DNA from: Paenibacillus senegalensis JC66
Lineage (GTDB): Bacteria; Bacillota; Bacilli; Paenibacillales; NBRC-103111
Length of the DNA: 64,000 nt
Reading direction: 5' to 3'
Assembly: GCF_000285515.1 (NCBI RefSeq)
Contig: NZ_HE610958.1
Coordinates: 574,512-638,511 of the forward strand
In this document: piece by piece, positions 25,722 through 34,356 of the stretch
Position numbering within the stretch: the stretch's first letter is position 1
How the letters are laid out: every line of letters starts with the position of its first letter
Program-made: the position numbers and the translations under genes
The notes under the pieces: model-generated
Seen by the model: only the letters and a program-made list of their open reading frames with translations
What the model was told of the DNA's origin: nothing
The model's database searches: none

Positions 25722-26554
25722 GGCTGACCAAAACCATTATGCTGTACGTTGGCGTCATTGCGGTTACGCTGTTTGCCGTTCTTCCCTTCATTTGGATGAT
25801 CATGACGTCGATTAAGCCGCCCAATGAAATTTACAGCAACCCGCCCAGCTTCTTCCCGAGTACTATTCAGTTGGACGGTTACAAGGCGATGCTGGATCCC
25901 GGCGCGGATGACAATGTGAACTTTATCAAATGGTTCTACAATACCGCTATTGTATCTGTATTGACGACGATATTTTCCGTTATCATCTCGGCAATGGGCG
26001 GCTACGCATTGTCCCGCTTCCGCTTCCGCGGGAGAATGGGCACCGGGTATTTGATTCTGGTTACCCAGATGCTGCCGGGGTCGCTGCTAATTATCCCGTT
26101 ATACATCATTATGCGGGACCTGCAGCTGTTGAACTCTCATTTCGGTCTTGTATTGGCTTATACGACCTTTGCCGTGCCGTTCTGCACATGGATGCTCAAA
26201 GGCTATTTCGACACTATCCATCCTAGTATCGATGAGGCTGCTATGGTGGACGGGGCCAACCGCTTTACGACCTTTGCCCGCATCGTTCTGCCGCTGACGC
26301 TGCCCGGACTGGTGTCGACCGCTATCTTTGCGCTCATTACCAGCTGGAATGAATTTCTTTTTGCCTATACGTTTCTCAATGGCTACGATAAATGGACGCT
26401 CTCTGTAGGCATCGCAAGCTTTCAGGGACAGTATGTTGTTAATTGGGATTACTTGATGGCGGGCTCAGTATTTACCACACTGCCAATCGTTCTTGTGTTC
26501 TGGCTGCTGCAGAAATATATGATCAGCGGTATGACCGGCGGCGCGGTGAAATAA
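25718..26554 (+). CDS. sugar ABC transporter permease (MalG-like)
   Basis: A 278-aa permease with six membrane segments and the EAA loop DEAAMVDGANRFTTFARIVLP. TSWNEFLFAYTF and PLYIIMRDLQLLNSHFGLVL are characteristic of MalG-type subunits. It overlaps the upstream permease by 4 bp and is followed 140 bp later by an oxidoreductase gene on the same strand. Confidence 0.93.
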   Translation: MRLTKTIMLYVGVIAVTLFAVLPFIWMIMTSIKPPNEIYSNPPSFFPSTIQLDGYKAMLDPGADDNVNFIKWFYNTAIVSVLTTIFSVIISAMGGYALSRFRFRGRMGTGYLILVTQMLPGSLLIIPLYIIMRDLQLLNSHFGLVLAYTTFAVPFCTWMLKGYFDTIHPSIDEAAMVDGANRFTTFARIVLPLTLPGLVSTAIFALITSWNEFLFAYTFLNGYDKWTLSVGIASFQGQYVVNWDYLMAGSVFTTLPIVLVFWLLQKYMISGMTGGAVK

Positions 26555-26694
26555 CAGGGAATGAACCTCAGCCAGCCGGCATACCGCAGACTTTCAGAAA
26601 CATGAGAATTCGGATTTAAAGGACATAGGAGCTTTGAGGGATTCCGAGCTCTGAAGATTCAGGGACATGAAGACAGACTAGGAGATGAATGGAC

Positions 26695-27699
26695 ATGATT
26701 CGTTTTGGAATCGTAGGCATGGGAATTCGCGGAAGCTTGTACGCTAACACTATCGAACAAAACCCTTATGCGGAAGTCACTGCTATTAGCGACGTCGATC
26801 CCGAGCGTCTTAAGCAGTACGGCCAGCAGTACAAGGCCAAGGGCTACACACAGGTGGATGAAATGCTAAGAGAAGAAACCCTGGATGCCATCATTATCGC
26901 GACACCCGACTTTCTTCATAAAGAGCCGGTGCTTGCGGCAGCGGCCAAGGGACTTCACATCATGATCGAGAAGCCGCTGGCTACGAATGTAGAAGAAGCC
27001 GAGGAAATGGCTGAAGCGGTTGAGCGGGCTGGCACGAAATGCCTAATTGCCTTCGAAAACCGCTGGAACTCTCCCTTTGTGGCCGCCAAGGAAGCAATCC
27101 AGCGCGGCGAACTGGGCTCCATTGTGACCATGAATGCCAGATTGAATGATACCATCTATGTACCAACGAAAATGCTTAAATGGTCCAAAGGCTCCACTCC
27201 CGGCTGGTTTTTGTTTCCGCACGCCACCGATATCGGCTGCTGGTTCAAAGGCAGCAAGCCCGTACAGGTCTATGCGGTTGGAACGAAAAAGAAGCTTGTG
27301 GCTATGGGGATCGATACGTATGATTCCATTCAAGCGGTTGTCACTTTCGAGGATCAGACGCATGCGACCTTTACTACCAGCTGGATTTTGCCTGAATCCA
27401 TGCCTTTGATCTATGATTTTAAATATGAAATTATAGGCGAGGATGGCGCCCTGTATCTTGATCTCTCTGATCAAATGGTACGGCAGGCCGGAGGCAGCCA
27501 ATATAAGCATGTGCACACCCTAGGCACCCCGATTAATGGAACGCTGACCTCTGCGCCCAGTTATATGCTGAATGCCTTTATCGATAACATTCGCCTGGGT
27601 ACCGAGCCTGATGCCGGCGTAAGAGACGGCTTGATGAATACGAAGCTCGTCCATGCCATTCACCGCTCGGTGGAAACCGGCTCGATCGTCAAACTGTAA
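26695..27699 (+). CDS. Gfo/Idh/MocA-family sugar oxidoreductase
   Basis: An NAD(P)-dependent dehydrogenase of about 334 aa. N-terminal Rossmann fold MIRFGIVGMGIRGSLYA, the family motif LHIMIEKPLATNVEEAEEM (catalytic Lys in EKP), and a C-terminal alpha/beta substrate domain. A second active-site region follows (FLFPHATDIGCWF, with His). AGGAG is 10 nt before this ATG; the ATG at 26689 is also in frame but only 4 nt away. It follows the sugar ABC operon and probably processes the imported sugar or its derivative. Confidence 0.9.
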   Translation: MIRFGIVGMGIRGSLYANTIEQNPYAEVTAISDVDPERLKQYGQQYKAKGYTQVDEMLREETLDAIIIATPDFLHKEPVLAAAAKGLHIMIEKPLATNVEEAEEMAEAVERAGTKCLIAFENRWNSPFVAAKEAIQRGELGSIVTMNARLNDTIYVPTKMLKWSKGSTPGWFLFPHATDIGCWFKGSKPVQVYAVGTKKKLVAMGIDTYDSIQAVVTFEDQTHATFTTSWILPESMPLIYDFKYEIIGEDGALYLDLSDQMVRQAGGSQYKHVHTLGTPINGTLTSAPSYMLNAFIDNIRLGTEPDAGVRDGLMNTKLVHAIHRSVETGSIVKL

Positions 27700-27768
27700 T
27701 AGGCGGACTGATTCTTTCTCCCATTGATATTATTGAATAATGCTGCCCTTCTTGCAAAGGGTTTGGAG

Positions 27769-27798
27769 GCTTCCCCGTTCAGATGCGGGGGAGCTTTT
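27769..27798 (+). terminator. terminator after the sugar locus
   Basis: GCTTCCCCG and CGGGGGAGC around an 8-nt loop, then TTTT. About 70 bp after the oxidoreductase stop, in an otherwise empty 410-bp gap (27700-28109). Confidence 0.8.
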
Positions 27799-28109
27799 AA
27801 AACACTCGACTGAAGGCACCACGCGTGGCCCGCCGATACTATAGCTAAAGTTCGTTATTATGTAACTTAGACGAAGGCAATGATAAGCTTGGCCCCATAC
27901 CTCCTCCCCTTACGCGCATCCCCGCAGCTCCTCAGGCTCTACTGAATCTTCCAAGCTCATTTCAGGTAATTTTACACAGTGATGTCGGACGCTTTAACCA
28001 GCTTGTTTTCCGCCTATTAAACGTGAGAAAATATTAGATAGAACATTTTCCGATTACTAGATTTACTATTTTACAAGCTTTTTCTAACACAAGGGGGACA
28101 AGAAGCAGG

Positions 28110-29261
28110 ATGAACACCAGATGGATTGTAATACCCTTGCTTTATTTGCTGCTTTACTCGGCTCTCCATTATTATATTGGCTGGCATGGCGCCCTTTTTA
28201 TGGAGACTGTGCTGCCGCAAGTTCCCTTATGGATCTATTGGTCCGTGTTTGCCCTGTTGGCTTTTGCTTATCTGCTTGCCCGGATGGTCAAACGCTGGAT
28301 TCCCCACTTCCTGTATGTTGCTCTTAAAGCAGCCGGCTCCTATTGGATGGCCATCTTCATGTATGCGGTTCTTCTGCTGCCTATAGCAGATTTGGCCGCC
28401 TGGGCGCTGCATCTGGGTGGAGTGCCCTCCGATCGGTATATTCCCCTGCTCGGATCGCTTGTGCTGGCTGCAATCGCTATCTTGCTGGCACTTGGATCTT
28501 GGAACGCATGGAAGCCGATTATTCGCCATTACGAGATAGCCGTGCAAAAGAAAACGAAGAAACGCAAAAATCTAGTGATCGCTGTTGCCTCCGATCTCCA
28601 TTTGGGCACTCTGGTTCGCAAGAGCTATTTGCAAAAGCTTGTCGAGCAGATGGATCACATAAAGCCCGACCTCATTCTGCTTCCGGGTGACATTCTTGAT
28701 GATGATCTGGAGCCTTTTATCGCGCAGAATATGGCCGAAACCATGCTGGAGCTGAAGCAAAAAGCACCCTTGGGGGCGTATGCTGTGCTGGGCAATCATG
28801 AGTATTATGGCGGCAAGGTGAAGGAATTTGTGGAGAAGATGGCCGAGATCGGGATCCCGGTTCTTAAAGATGAAAGCGTTCTGGTAGATGATGGGCAGCT
28901 GTACATTGTCGGGCGCAAGGACAAAGCTGCGGAAAGCTCGGATCCGGAGAGGCGGCAAACCGTAAGCGCGCTGCTGCAGGATCTGGATAAGGACAAGCCG
29001 ATCATTGTCCTGGATCACCAGCCTCACCAGCTCGAGCAGGCAGCCGCTGCAGGAGCGGATATAATGCTCTCGGGCCATACCCACCGCGGCCAGCTCGCAC
29101 CGAATCATTGGATTACCGGCCGCCTGTTCGAATTGGACTGGGGCTACAAGCAAAAACAGACAATGCATGCATTTGTTTCCTCGGGTTATGGCACCTGGGG
29201 GCCGCCTATTCGTATTGGAACCCGATCGGAGATTATCCGATTAGTCGTGCACTTCAATTAA
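28110..29261 (+). CDS. membrane-bound metallophosphoesterase
   Basis: A 383-aa protein. The N-terminal 150 residues hold four or five membrane segments; the C-terminal half is a calcineurin-like phosphoesterase with metal ligands in VASDLHLG (about residue 166), LLPGDILDDD, VLGNHEYYGG, and SGHTHRGQ near residue 330. Similar to YkuE/YaeI-like enzymes of lipid or envelope metabolism, but the substrate is not known. A weakly spaced GGGGGAC/GCAGG site precedes the ATG. Single gene with its own terminator (29353-29387). Confidence 0.9.
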   Translation: MNTRWIVIPLLYLLLYSALHYYIGWHGALFMETVLPQVPLWIYWSVFALLAFAYLLARMVKRWIPHFLYVALKAAGSYWMAIFMYAVLLLPIADLAAWALHLGGVPSDRYIPLLGSLVLAAIAILLALGSWNAWKPIIRHYEIAVQKKTKKRKNLVIAVASDLHLGTLVRKSYLQKLVEQMDHIKPDLILLPGDILDDDLEPFIAQNMAETMLELKQKAPLGAYAVLGNHEYYGGKVKEFVEKMAEIGIPVLKDESVLVDDGQLYIVGRKDKAAESSDPERRQTVSALLQDLDKDKPIIVLDHQPHQLEQAAAAGADIMLSGHTHRGQLAPNHWITGRLFELDWGYKQKQTMHAFVSSGYGTWGPPIRIGTRSEIIRLVVHFN

Positions 29262-29352
29262 CTTTCCAAAAGCAGGAAGCTTAAGTGAATTCGTCAAGAA
29301 CAATTCTAGGCATAAAAAATTAACATTCAAATTGGATGGGATTTTATGGACT

Positions 29353-29387
29353 GAGTAGTCTTTACCAGGTAAAGGCTGCTCTTTTTT
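29353..29387 (+). terminator. terminator after the metallophosphoesterase gene
   Basis: GAGTAGTCTTTA-ccagg-TAAAGGCTGCTC with two G-U/T-G style pairs, followed by T6. Confidence 0.88.
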
Positions 29388-29559
29388 GCGTCTAGCGCAG
29401 ACATCGGCTTTCCATCAGAACTGGTCAAGGGATTATTTTTGCTTGAAGCTTTCTCTAAAGCCTTTCGTTTCATGGGTTGATCACTGTTTGAAATATAGAA
29501 AACATATTTTGCGCCGTAGTTGGGATACTAAATTGTAAAATGACGAAGGAGGAAAAATG

Positions 29560-29793
29560 ATGGCTAAGCCAGATGATCGCTCAAATAATGCTGAAAGAAT
29601 TGAAAATAATATTGCCCACACCCTGCAAAATATGAATGAAGCGCAGGATTATGCAAAAGCTCATGCCGATGAAATTAGTTCCGAGGAACAGCAGCAGATT
29701 GAACAAAAAAATCAACGCCGCGAACAAAGCATCGAGGGCATGCGCGAAGAATTACAAGAGGAAGTCCAAGCTCAGCAAAACGGGCAAGAATAA
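29560..29793 (+). CDS. tlp: small acid-soluble spore protein Tlp
   Basis: About 77 aa, very hydrophilic. It resembles Bacillus Tlp: KPDDRSNNAERIENNI near the start, then IEQKNQRREQSIEGMREELQEE. Tlp is made in the forespore late in sporulation. Two ATGs; the second (29560) is 7 nt after AAGGAGG and is preferred over 29557. A forespore (SigG) promoter is expected upstream but I could not place one with confidence. It supports the endospore-forming nature of the organism. Confidence 0.88.
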   Translation: MAKPDDRSNNAERIENNIAHTLQNMNEAQDYAKAHADEISSEEQQQIEQKNQRREQSIEGMREELQEEVQAQQNGQE

Positions 29794-29820
29794 TCTATTT
29801 TAAAAGGAGTAGACCGTCAC

Positions 29821-30252
29821 ATGAACAAAGTATCTGAAATCATGACAAAAGAAGTAGAGTTTTGCTCACCAAACGATAGCGTTGCCACCGCAGCACAAAA
29901 AATGCGCAACATAGATTGTGGTTCCCTGCCCATTTGTGAAGGAAAGACCGTTGTCGGCATTATTACGGATCGGGACATCGTGTTAAATGTCGTGGCAGAC
30001 GGTAAAGACAGCACTAGCGTTACTTGCCAGGAATGTATGACCACTAGCGTTATCTCCTGCTCCCCCGATACGGATGTCCATGAATGCGCCCGGATGATGG
30101 CAGAGAACCAAATCCGCCGCATTCCGGTTGTGCAAAATGGCGAGCTGGTCGGTATTTGTGCAATTGGAGATCTGGCAACGATCAATATTTTTGTCAATGA
30201 ATCTGGGGACGCCTTAAGCCGCATTTCCGAACCCCATTCTGCAAATCACTAA
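29821..30252 (+). CDS. protein with two CBS domains
   Basis: A 143-aa protein made of a tandem CBS pair (about residues 7-60 and 70-125): MTKEVEFCSPNDSVATAAQKM, GIITDRDIVLNV, CMTTSVISCSPDTDVHECARMM, IRRIPVVQNGELVGICAIGDLA. CBS pairs bind adenine nucleotides and control partner activity; stand-alone forms are common in Bacillales, with unknown partners. AAAAGGAG lies before the ATG, only 27 bp after tlp, so read-through from tlp is possible. Confidence 0.9.
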   Translation: MNKVSEIMTKEVEFCSPNDSVATAAQKMRNIDCGSLPICEGKTVVGIITDRDIVLNVVADGKDSTSVTCQECMTTSVISCSPDTDVHECARMMAENQIRRIPVVQNGELVGICAIGDLATINIFVNESGDALSRISEPHSANH

Positions 30253-30409
30253 TCCACTGGCAGAAATACGTTAAATGAAACTGCCAAACAAGTGAAACTG
30301 CCAAACAAGCGGTTTCGACTGAATACGATTTTGCGTATACATGGACGCCCGTGACGCTCGCGATGGCGCAGGTCTCAAAGCAGCTTTTAGTGCGGCCCCT
30401 TAAAAAGCC

Positions 30410-30456
30410 AACACCCAAGAATGTCGTATGATCAACATTCTTGGGTGTTTTGTTTT
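30410..30456. terminator. strong terminator after the CBS gene
   Basis: AACACCCAAGAATGT and ACATTCTTGGGTGTT form a perfect 15-bp stem followed by TTGTTTT. It lies between convergent genes. Confidence 0.92.
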
Positions 30457-30529
30457 GACACCTTTACTTGGACTTTTTGGCCGGCCTCTTTTTCATTTAC
30501 TTACATTTGTAGGGTACAGGTATTCTCGG

Positions 30530-30886
30530 TCAAACTGTTACCGTCATTATAATGCCTTTTTTCGCTTTGCCCAGCTTCAAGTGATCCCAGACGCCAGGCT
30601 CGTCCGAAATAACTTCGATTAATTCTCCTCCATCATCGTAAACAAATATAACGTTGTTCCGGTCAAATTCTGTATCACAATTCACACAATACCAATGTTT
30701 AATAGATGAAATATAATTAACATTATGCTTTTTCATACAGATAGGACACTTCTTTTCCTCTCGCGCCTTCTTCTTTTTACGGTTAGTCGGAGCAGGCGCT
30801 TGGGCATCCGCAGCACGGACTGCCGGTTTCACACTGAATTTATCCAGCCAGGACTTGACCGTTTGGGGAGTGCTTGCAATCATCAT
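30530..30886 (-). CDS. zinc-ribbon protein of unknown function
   Basis: A 118-aa protein. The first 50 residues are basic and Ala/Pro-rich (RKKKKAREEKK). Then comes a zinc ribbon with CPIC and CVNC pairs spaced by about 20 residues (KKCPICMKKHNV..HWYCVNCDTEF), and a short conserved-looking tail (IFVYDDGGELIEVI). AAGGAGG precedes the ATG pair at 30886/30883. No partner is adjacent. A role in nucleic-acid or protein binding is only a possibility. Confidence 0.75.
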   Translation of the reverse strand: MMIASTPQTVKSWLDKFSVKPAVRAADAQAPAPTNRKKKKAREEKKCPICMKKHNVNYISSIKHWYCVNCDTEFDRNNVIFVYDDGGELIEVISDEPGVWDHLKLGKAKKGIIMTVTV

Positions 30887-31161
30887 TTATTCCTCCTTTG
30901 CTGATGCAATGTCCAAATGCTCTCATGGATGGCTACAAGTTTAAAATTAAGTGTATCTTCCGAACCTTAACGTCAAATTAAAAAAATGTGACTAAATTGC
31001 ACCTATTTTCTTAACATTTTATTAAGTTCGCGGCATTGGCCCAAATTGTTTTTATGCTTGACCCTCTTTTCCTATAGACAGTTTGTCCGTTTGAATTGTT
31101 TCCCTTTTTGAAAAAAATTTACTCTAATCCTTCTTCATCGTTAACGAAGTCCTTTCGATGT

Positions 31162-31231
31162 TGAATAACCCGGTTTTAGCGGTAACTTTTCATGCCAATC
31201 TGAAAGCTTGCTTTCGGATATCGAAATCCTG
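31162..31231. repeat. 70-bp direct repeat, copy A
   Basis: Begins TGAATAACCCGG and ends ATCGAAATCCTG. It is nearly identical (a few substitutions and one small indel) to 33505-33576. It lies beyond the terminator of the MazF-like gene. Confidence 0.9.
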
Positions 31232-31247
31232 TGCTTTTCGGATATGG

Positions 31248-31289
31248 TTAAAAAACCACTTCGGCGGAAGGTTTTCCCCCAAAGTGGTT
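31248..31289 (-). terminator. terminator of the MazF-like gene
   Basis: Minus strand AACCACTT and AAGTGGTT followed by TTTTTT, about 25 bp after the stop at 31315. Confidence 0.75.
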
Positions 31290-31314
31290 GTAAAGTGGTG
31301 GCACAGTATAGTTT

Positions 31315-32124
31315 TCAGCCCAGACCTAGATAAATCTGTTCATATAAGGAAAGAGCCGCCCGCTTCTCAGTTTCATTGCCATAGAATAAATCCTTCAGCA
31401 GTGCCTTCTTCTTTTTGATGGAAAATGGAACAAGCGGTTTGAGCAGAGGCAAATGCAGAGTACGCACATCGTTCCACAAGCGATAGGATAAGTCCAAGGT
31501 GTGCGGATCAAAGCCAATTAGACGGGAGGGGCGGAAGCGCAGCCCCGCAAAGAGGGCCAAATTTTCGGGCATCGCATTAGAGCATCTGTCACGCACGAGC
31601 GACTCGAGAGTCATTTCATTCTCAAAACTGACTGCAATCGCCTGATTAATTCTCGATTCCCAAGCCGGGTGCAGCTTTCCGTGATATGACGTGATTCTTT
31701 TCCTTGAAATGCGGGTCATGTTGGATACTAACAAAGTTGTTTCCCGGTCAGGCAATCCCCGAATGCGGCCTACGGAAAATACGTTGGGGAATTCCAGCTT
31801 GCGCTGGCTGGTGGCCGGAATAACGGTTATGTCCTCAAAATACGGATTGTCCTCCCATACTACGGCATAATGCTCGCCGCTATATTCCGACCCTACCCCC
31901 GAAAATTTACAATGCACAATGTCCCTTCTTTCGAAATGCGGCAAGTATTGGCCCTTGCGATTGCGGCTCAGTTCAACCTGCTCACATTCGGAAAATAGAC
32001 GCAGCTTCACCTGCAAATCCGTGCCGATGCGATCGAATATAGTTAAAGGCAAGGGATCGGCCGGGTTAGCGGATCCGATTTCGCTCGGCTCGACGGCCTG
32101 ATCGGTCAACGTCATCGGGTTCAT
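31315..32124 (-). CDS. hypothetical protein with MazF/PemK-like middle domain
   Basis: About 269 aa. The centre (about residues 60-155) resembles the MazF/PemK fold: FERRDIVHCKFSGVGSEYSG, then HYAVVW, ITVIPATSQRK and LVSNMTRISRKRITSY, which line up with the family pattern of RGDI, GSE.xG, VVPxTS and a late R-rich strand. It is flanked by an extra 60 residues before and 110 after, unlike the 110-aa toxins, and no antitoxin-like gene is next to it. It may be a larger chromosomal PemK-type protein rather than a toxin. The ATG at 32124 has AAAGGAG upstream. It lies 70 bp after ilvA on the same strand, inside the pair of 70-bp direct repeats. Confidence 0.65.
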   Translation of the reverse strand: MNPMTLTDQAVEPSEIGSANPADPLPLTIFDRIGTDLQVKLRLFSECEQVELSRNRKGQYLPHFERRDIVHCKFSGVGSEYSGEHYAVVWEDNPYFEDITVIPATSQRKLEFPNVFSVGRIRGLPDRETTLLVSNMTRISRKRITSYHGKLHPAWESRINQAIAVSFENEMTLESLVRDRCSNAMPENLALFAGLRFRPSRLIGFDPHTLDLSYRLWNDVRTLHLPLLKPLVPFSIKKKKALLKDLFYGNETEKRAALSLYEQIYLGLG

Positions 32125-32194
32125 CCTAGCGATCACTCCTTTAATACGTAGTTTAGCCGGACGGAGTGATGCTCATTCAGCAGATAAATCGCAA

Positions 32195-33466
32195 TCAAAT
32201 CAGCAAATTAAACAAGACCGGATCTTTATTCAGTTCCATAAATTCAATGCCTTTCTTCCTCATCCTTTCAATTAACGGTTCATAATCCTCCCTATTCTTC
32301 AGCTCGATGCCGACGAGCGCCGGGCCGTTGTCCTTATTATGTTTTTTTGTGTATTCAAACCTCGTAATGTCATCGTTCGGTCCCAGCACGTCATCCAGAA
32401 ACTCCCTGAGCGCACCAGCACGCTGCGGGAAATTTACGGTAAAGTAATGCTTTAACCCTTCATAAATTAGAGACCGTTCTTTGATTTCCTGCATCCGGTC
32501 AATGTCATTATTGCCTCCGCTGACAACACAAACAACCGTTTTTCCGCGAATCTGTTCCTTGTACCATTCAAGAGCGGCAATGGGCAGCGCGCCCGCAGGC
32601 TCAGCTACGACCGCATTTTCATTGTACAAATCCAAAATGGTGGTACATACCTTGCCTTCTGGGACAAGCACGATGTCATCCAGCTTTTCCTGGCAAATCT
32701 GAAAGGTCAGTTCCCCTACTTTTTTCACCGCAGCGCCGTCAATAAATTTATCGATTTCATCCAATAACACAACCTCGTTATGAGAGAACGCCTTACTCAT
32801 TGAAGCCGCTCCGGAGGGCTCTACACCAATCAATTGCGTAGCCGGACTGATCGTTTTCATATAAGTGCCGATTCCCGCGGCAAGTCCCCCTCCACCAACC
32901 GTTACAAAGAGATAATCCGGGGAGCTGTCAATCTCCTCAAGAATCTCCATGGCGACCGTGCCATTACCAGCAACAATAGCAGGATCGTCAAAAGGATGGA
33001 TAAAGGTCATCTCCTCGCGCTCACAGCGCTTCACGGCTTCTGCGTAAGCATCGTCAAAAGTGTCTCCCGTTAAGATAACTTCTACGTATTCCCCGCCAAA
33101 CAGCTTGACCTGCTTTACCTTTTGCCGCGGCGTTGTGCTGGGCATATAAATATAGCCCTGAATTTGCAGGTGATTGCAGGAATACGCCACGCCCTGAGCA
33201 TGATTTCCGGCACTGGCGCAGACAATCCCCCTTTTCAGCTCCTCTGGAGTCAAGGACCGGATACAGTGGTAAGCTCCGCGAATTTTGAACGACCGGACTA
33301 CCTGCAAATCTTCTCTCTTTAAATACACATCGCACTGATAGCGATCAGACAGCACTTTGTTTCTTTGCAATGGCGTCCGGACAATCACATCCTTCAGCAC
33401 ATGGTGCGCATATACAATGTCTTCCATCCCGACCGTCTTCCCAGACTTTTGAACATTCATGACCAT
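32195..33466 (-). CDS. ilvA: threonine ammonia-lyase (threonine dehydratase), biosynthetic
   Basis: PLP enzyme that makes 2-oxobutanoate from threonine, the first step of isoleucine synthesis. 423 aa, with the PLP-lysine motif VVRSFKIRGAY (Lys near residue 61), SAGNHAQGVAYSC, the glycine loop TVGGGGLAAGIG, SGGNNDIDRM, and a single C-terminal ACT-like regulatory domain (HYFTVNFPQRAGALREFLDD). This is the short Bacillus-type enzyme. Preceded by an isoleucine T-box leader and a good promoter, so expressed when charged tRNA-Ile is low. Confidence 0.96.
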   Translation of the reverse strand: MVMNVQKSGKTVGMEDIVYAHHVLKDVIVRTPLQRNKVLSDRYQCDVYLKREDLQVVRSFKIRGAYHCIRSLTPEELKRGIVCASAGNHAQGVAYSCNHLQIQGYIYMPSTTPRQKVKQVKLFGGEYVEVILTGDTFDDAYAEAVKRCEREEMTFIHPFDDPAIVAGNGTVAMEILEEIDSSPDYLFVTVGGGGLAAGIGTYMKTISPATQLIGVEPSGAASMSKAFSHNEVVLLDEIDKFIDGAAVKKVGELTFQICQEKLDDIVLVPEGKVCTTILDLYNENAVVAEPAGALPIAALEWYKEQIRGKTVVCVVSGGNNDIDRMQEIKERSLIYEGLKHYFTVNFPQRAGALREFLDDVLGPNDDITRFEYTKKHNKDNGPALVGIELKNREDYEPLIERMRKKGIEFMELNKDPVLFNLLI

Positions 33467-33504
33467 ACCTTCTTTCCCTAAAATTCTTTTTCCCGAAAAT
33501 AGGG

Positions 33505-33576
33505 TGAATAACCCGGTAATAGCGGTAACTTTTCATGCCAATCAGAAAGCCGCCGTTTTCAGATATCGAAATCCTG
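33505..33576. repeat. 70-bp direct repeat, copy B
   Basis: Second copy of the repeat at 31162-31231, placed between the T-box terminator and the ilvA start, i.e. within the ilvA 5' untranslated region. Confidence 0.9.
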
Positions 33577-33583
33577 GGATTAC

Positions 33584-33850
33584 AAAAAAACCTCGCCCCC
33601 TAAGGGACGAGGTTTGACCTCGCGATACCACCCTGCTTCCGCATAGCTCTGCCTAAAATCAGAATAATGCGGCACTCATCAACGTACCAACATACGCGTT
33701 CCCTGTAACGGTGGACTGCCGGCAAGACTTACTACAGACGTTCAGCCTTGCTTCTCGGAGATGATTTTCGGCTGGGCTCGGAACATTGGCTTTCAGCATA
33801 GCGCCAACTCTCTGGGGAACAAAGCTTCAGCTTACTCTTTCTCTTCAACG
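33584..33850 (-). promoter_or_regulatory. T-box riboswitch, isoleucine-specific
   Basis: Minus strand shows the conserved T-box AGGGTGGTATCGCG (33634-33621) with UGGU to pair with the tRNA-Ile ACCA end; stem I sequence CAGAGAGTTGGCG near 33820; and the specifier loop GAAAATCATCTCC with ATC (isoleucine) at 33765-33763. The terminator AACCTCGTCCC/GGGGCGAGGTT followed by T7 ends near 33584. It controls ilvA by sensing uncharged tRNA-Ile. Confidence 0.93.
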
Positions 33851-33878
33851 AATTTGCAGAATAATCAAGTTACTAATT

Positions 33879-33908
33879 GTTATACCGCGTTTTACTGCCA
33901 GTTGTCAA
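33879..33908 (-). promoter_or_regulatory. sigma-A promoter of the ilvA T-box transcript
   Basis: Minus strand TTGACA (33908-33903), 18-nt spacer, TATAAC (33884-33879), just upstream of the T-box. Confidence 0.8.
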
Positions 33909-33912
33909 TGGC

Positions 33913-34284
33913 TCACAGATGGATGCCTGCGGAAAATTGATTGTAATCTTCTTCGGAAGGATCAAACCATTTATCTTCCTCATCCGTGTAAGCATGAATT
34001 TGATCTGAAGGCTGCCGGCTTTCAAAGGCGTGGTTCTCATGCCAAGCCACTTCCCCATCCCCTGCTGGTTTGTGCCCCCCATCCAGAATGTGCCCGTTAA
34101 GGTGGGAGGAGACGCTTATCTCACCGCCGTAAGCCTGGGCAATCTCCAAAGCGGAGGTCAGATCACCGCGACCAATGTATATATCCAAGGCCGTTTTTGT
34201 TTTATAGCCGAGCTCTTGCAAAGTGTCCGCAGCTTGTTCGGCCGCTTGAGCCGTATCAAAATGAAAGGTAATCGGTTGTTCCAT
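33913..34284 (-). CDS. hypothetical protein, 123 aa
   Basis: Acidic soluble protein of about 123 aa starting MEQPITFHFDTAQAAEQAAD. The first 60 residues have an alternating pattern resembling small regulatory alpha/beta domains (AADTLQELGYKTKTALDIYI). The tail is rich in Asp/Glu/Trp (DEEDKWFDPSEED). GAGGTG lies 4-5 nt before the ATG at 34284; the upstream TTG at 34296 overlaps it. Its end touches the ilvA promoter. No family recognised with certainty; it may relate to small general-stress proteins. Confidence 0.65.
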   Translation of the reverse strand: MEQPITFHFDTAQAAEQAADTLQELGYKTKTALDIYIGRGDLTSALEIAQAYGGEISVSSHLNGHILDGGHKPAGDGEVAWHENHAFESRQPSDQIHAYTDEEDKWFDPSEEDYNQFSAGIHL

Positions 34285-34356
34285 AACACACCTCAAAATC
34301 TGTTTTATTCACTAGTTTACCCTTTACGCAAAGGAATCATTCCTTAAGCTGACTGG

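Noticed and set aside
30300-30400. possible tRNA or small RNA before the terminator at 30410
   Set aside because: No cloverleaf or T-loop sequence (GGTTCGA) could be found; probably just the 3' untranslated region of the CBS gene.
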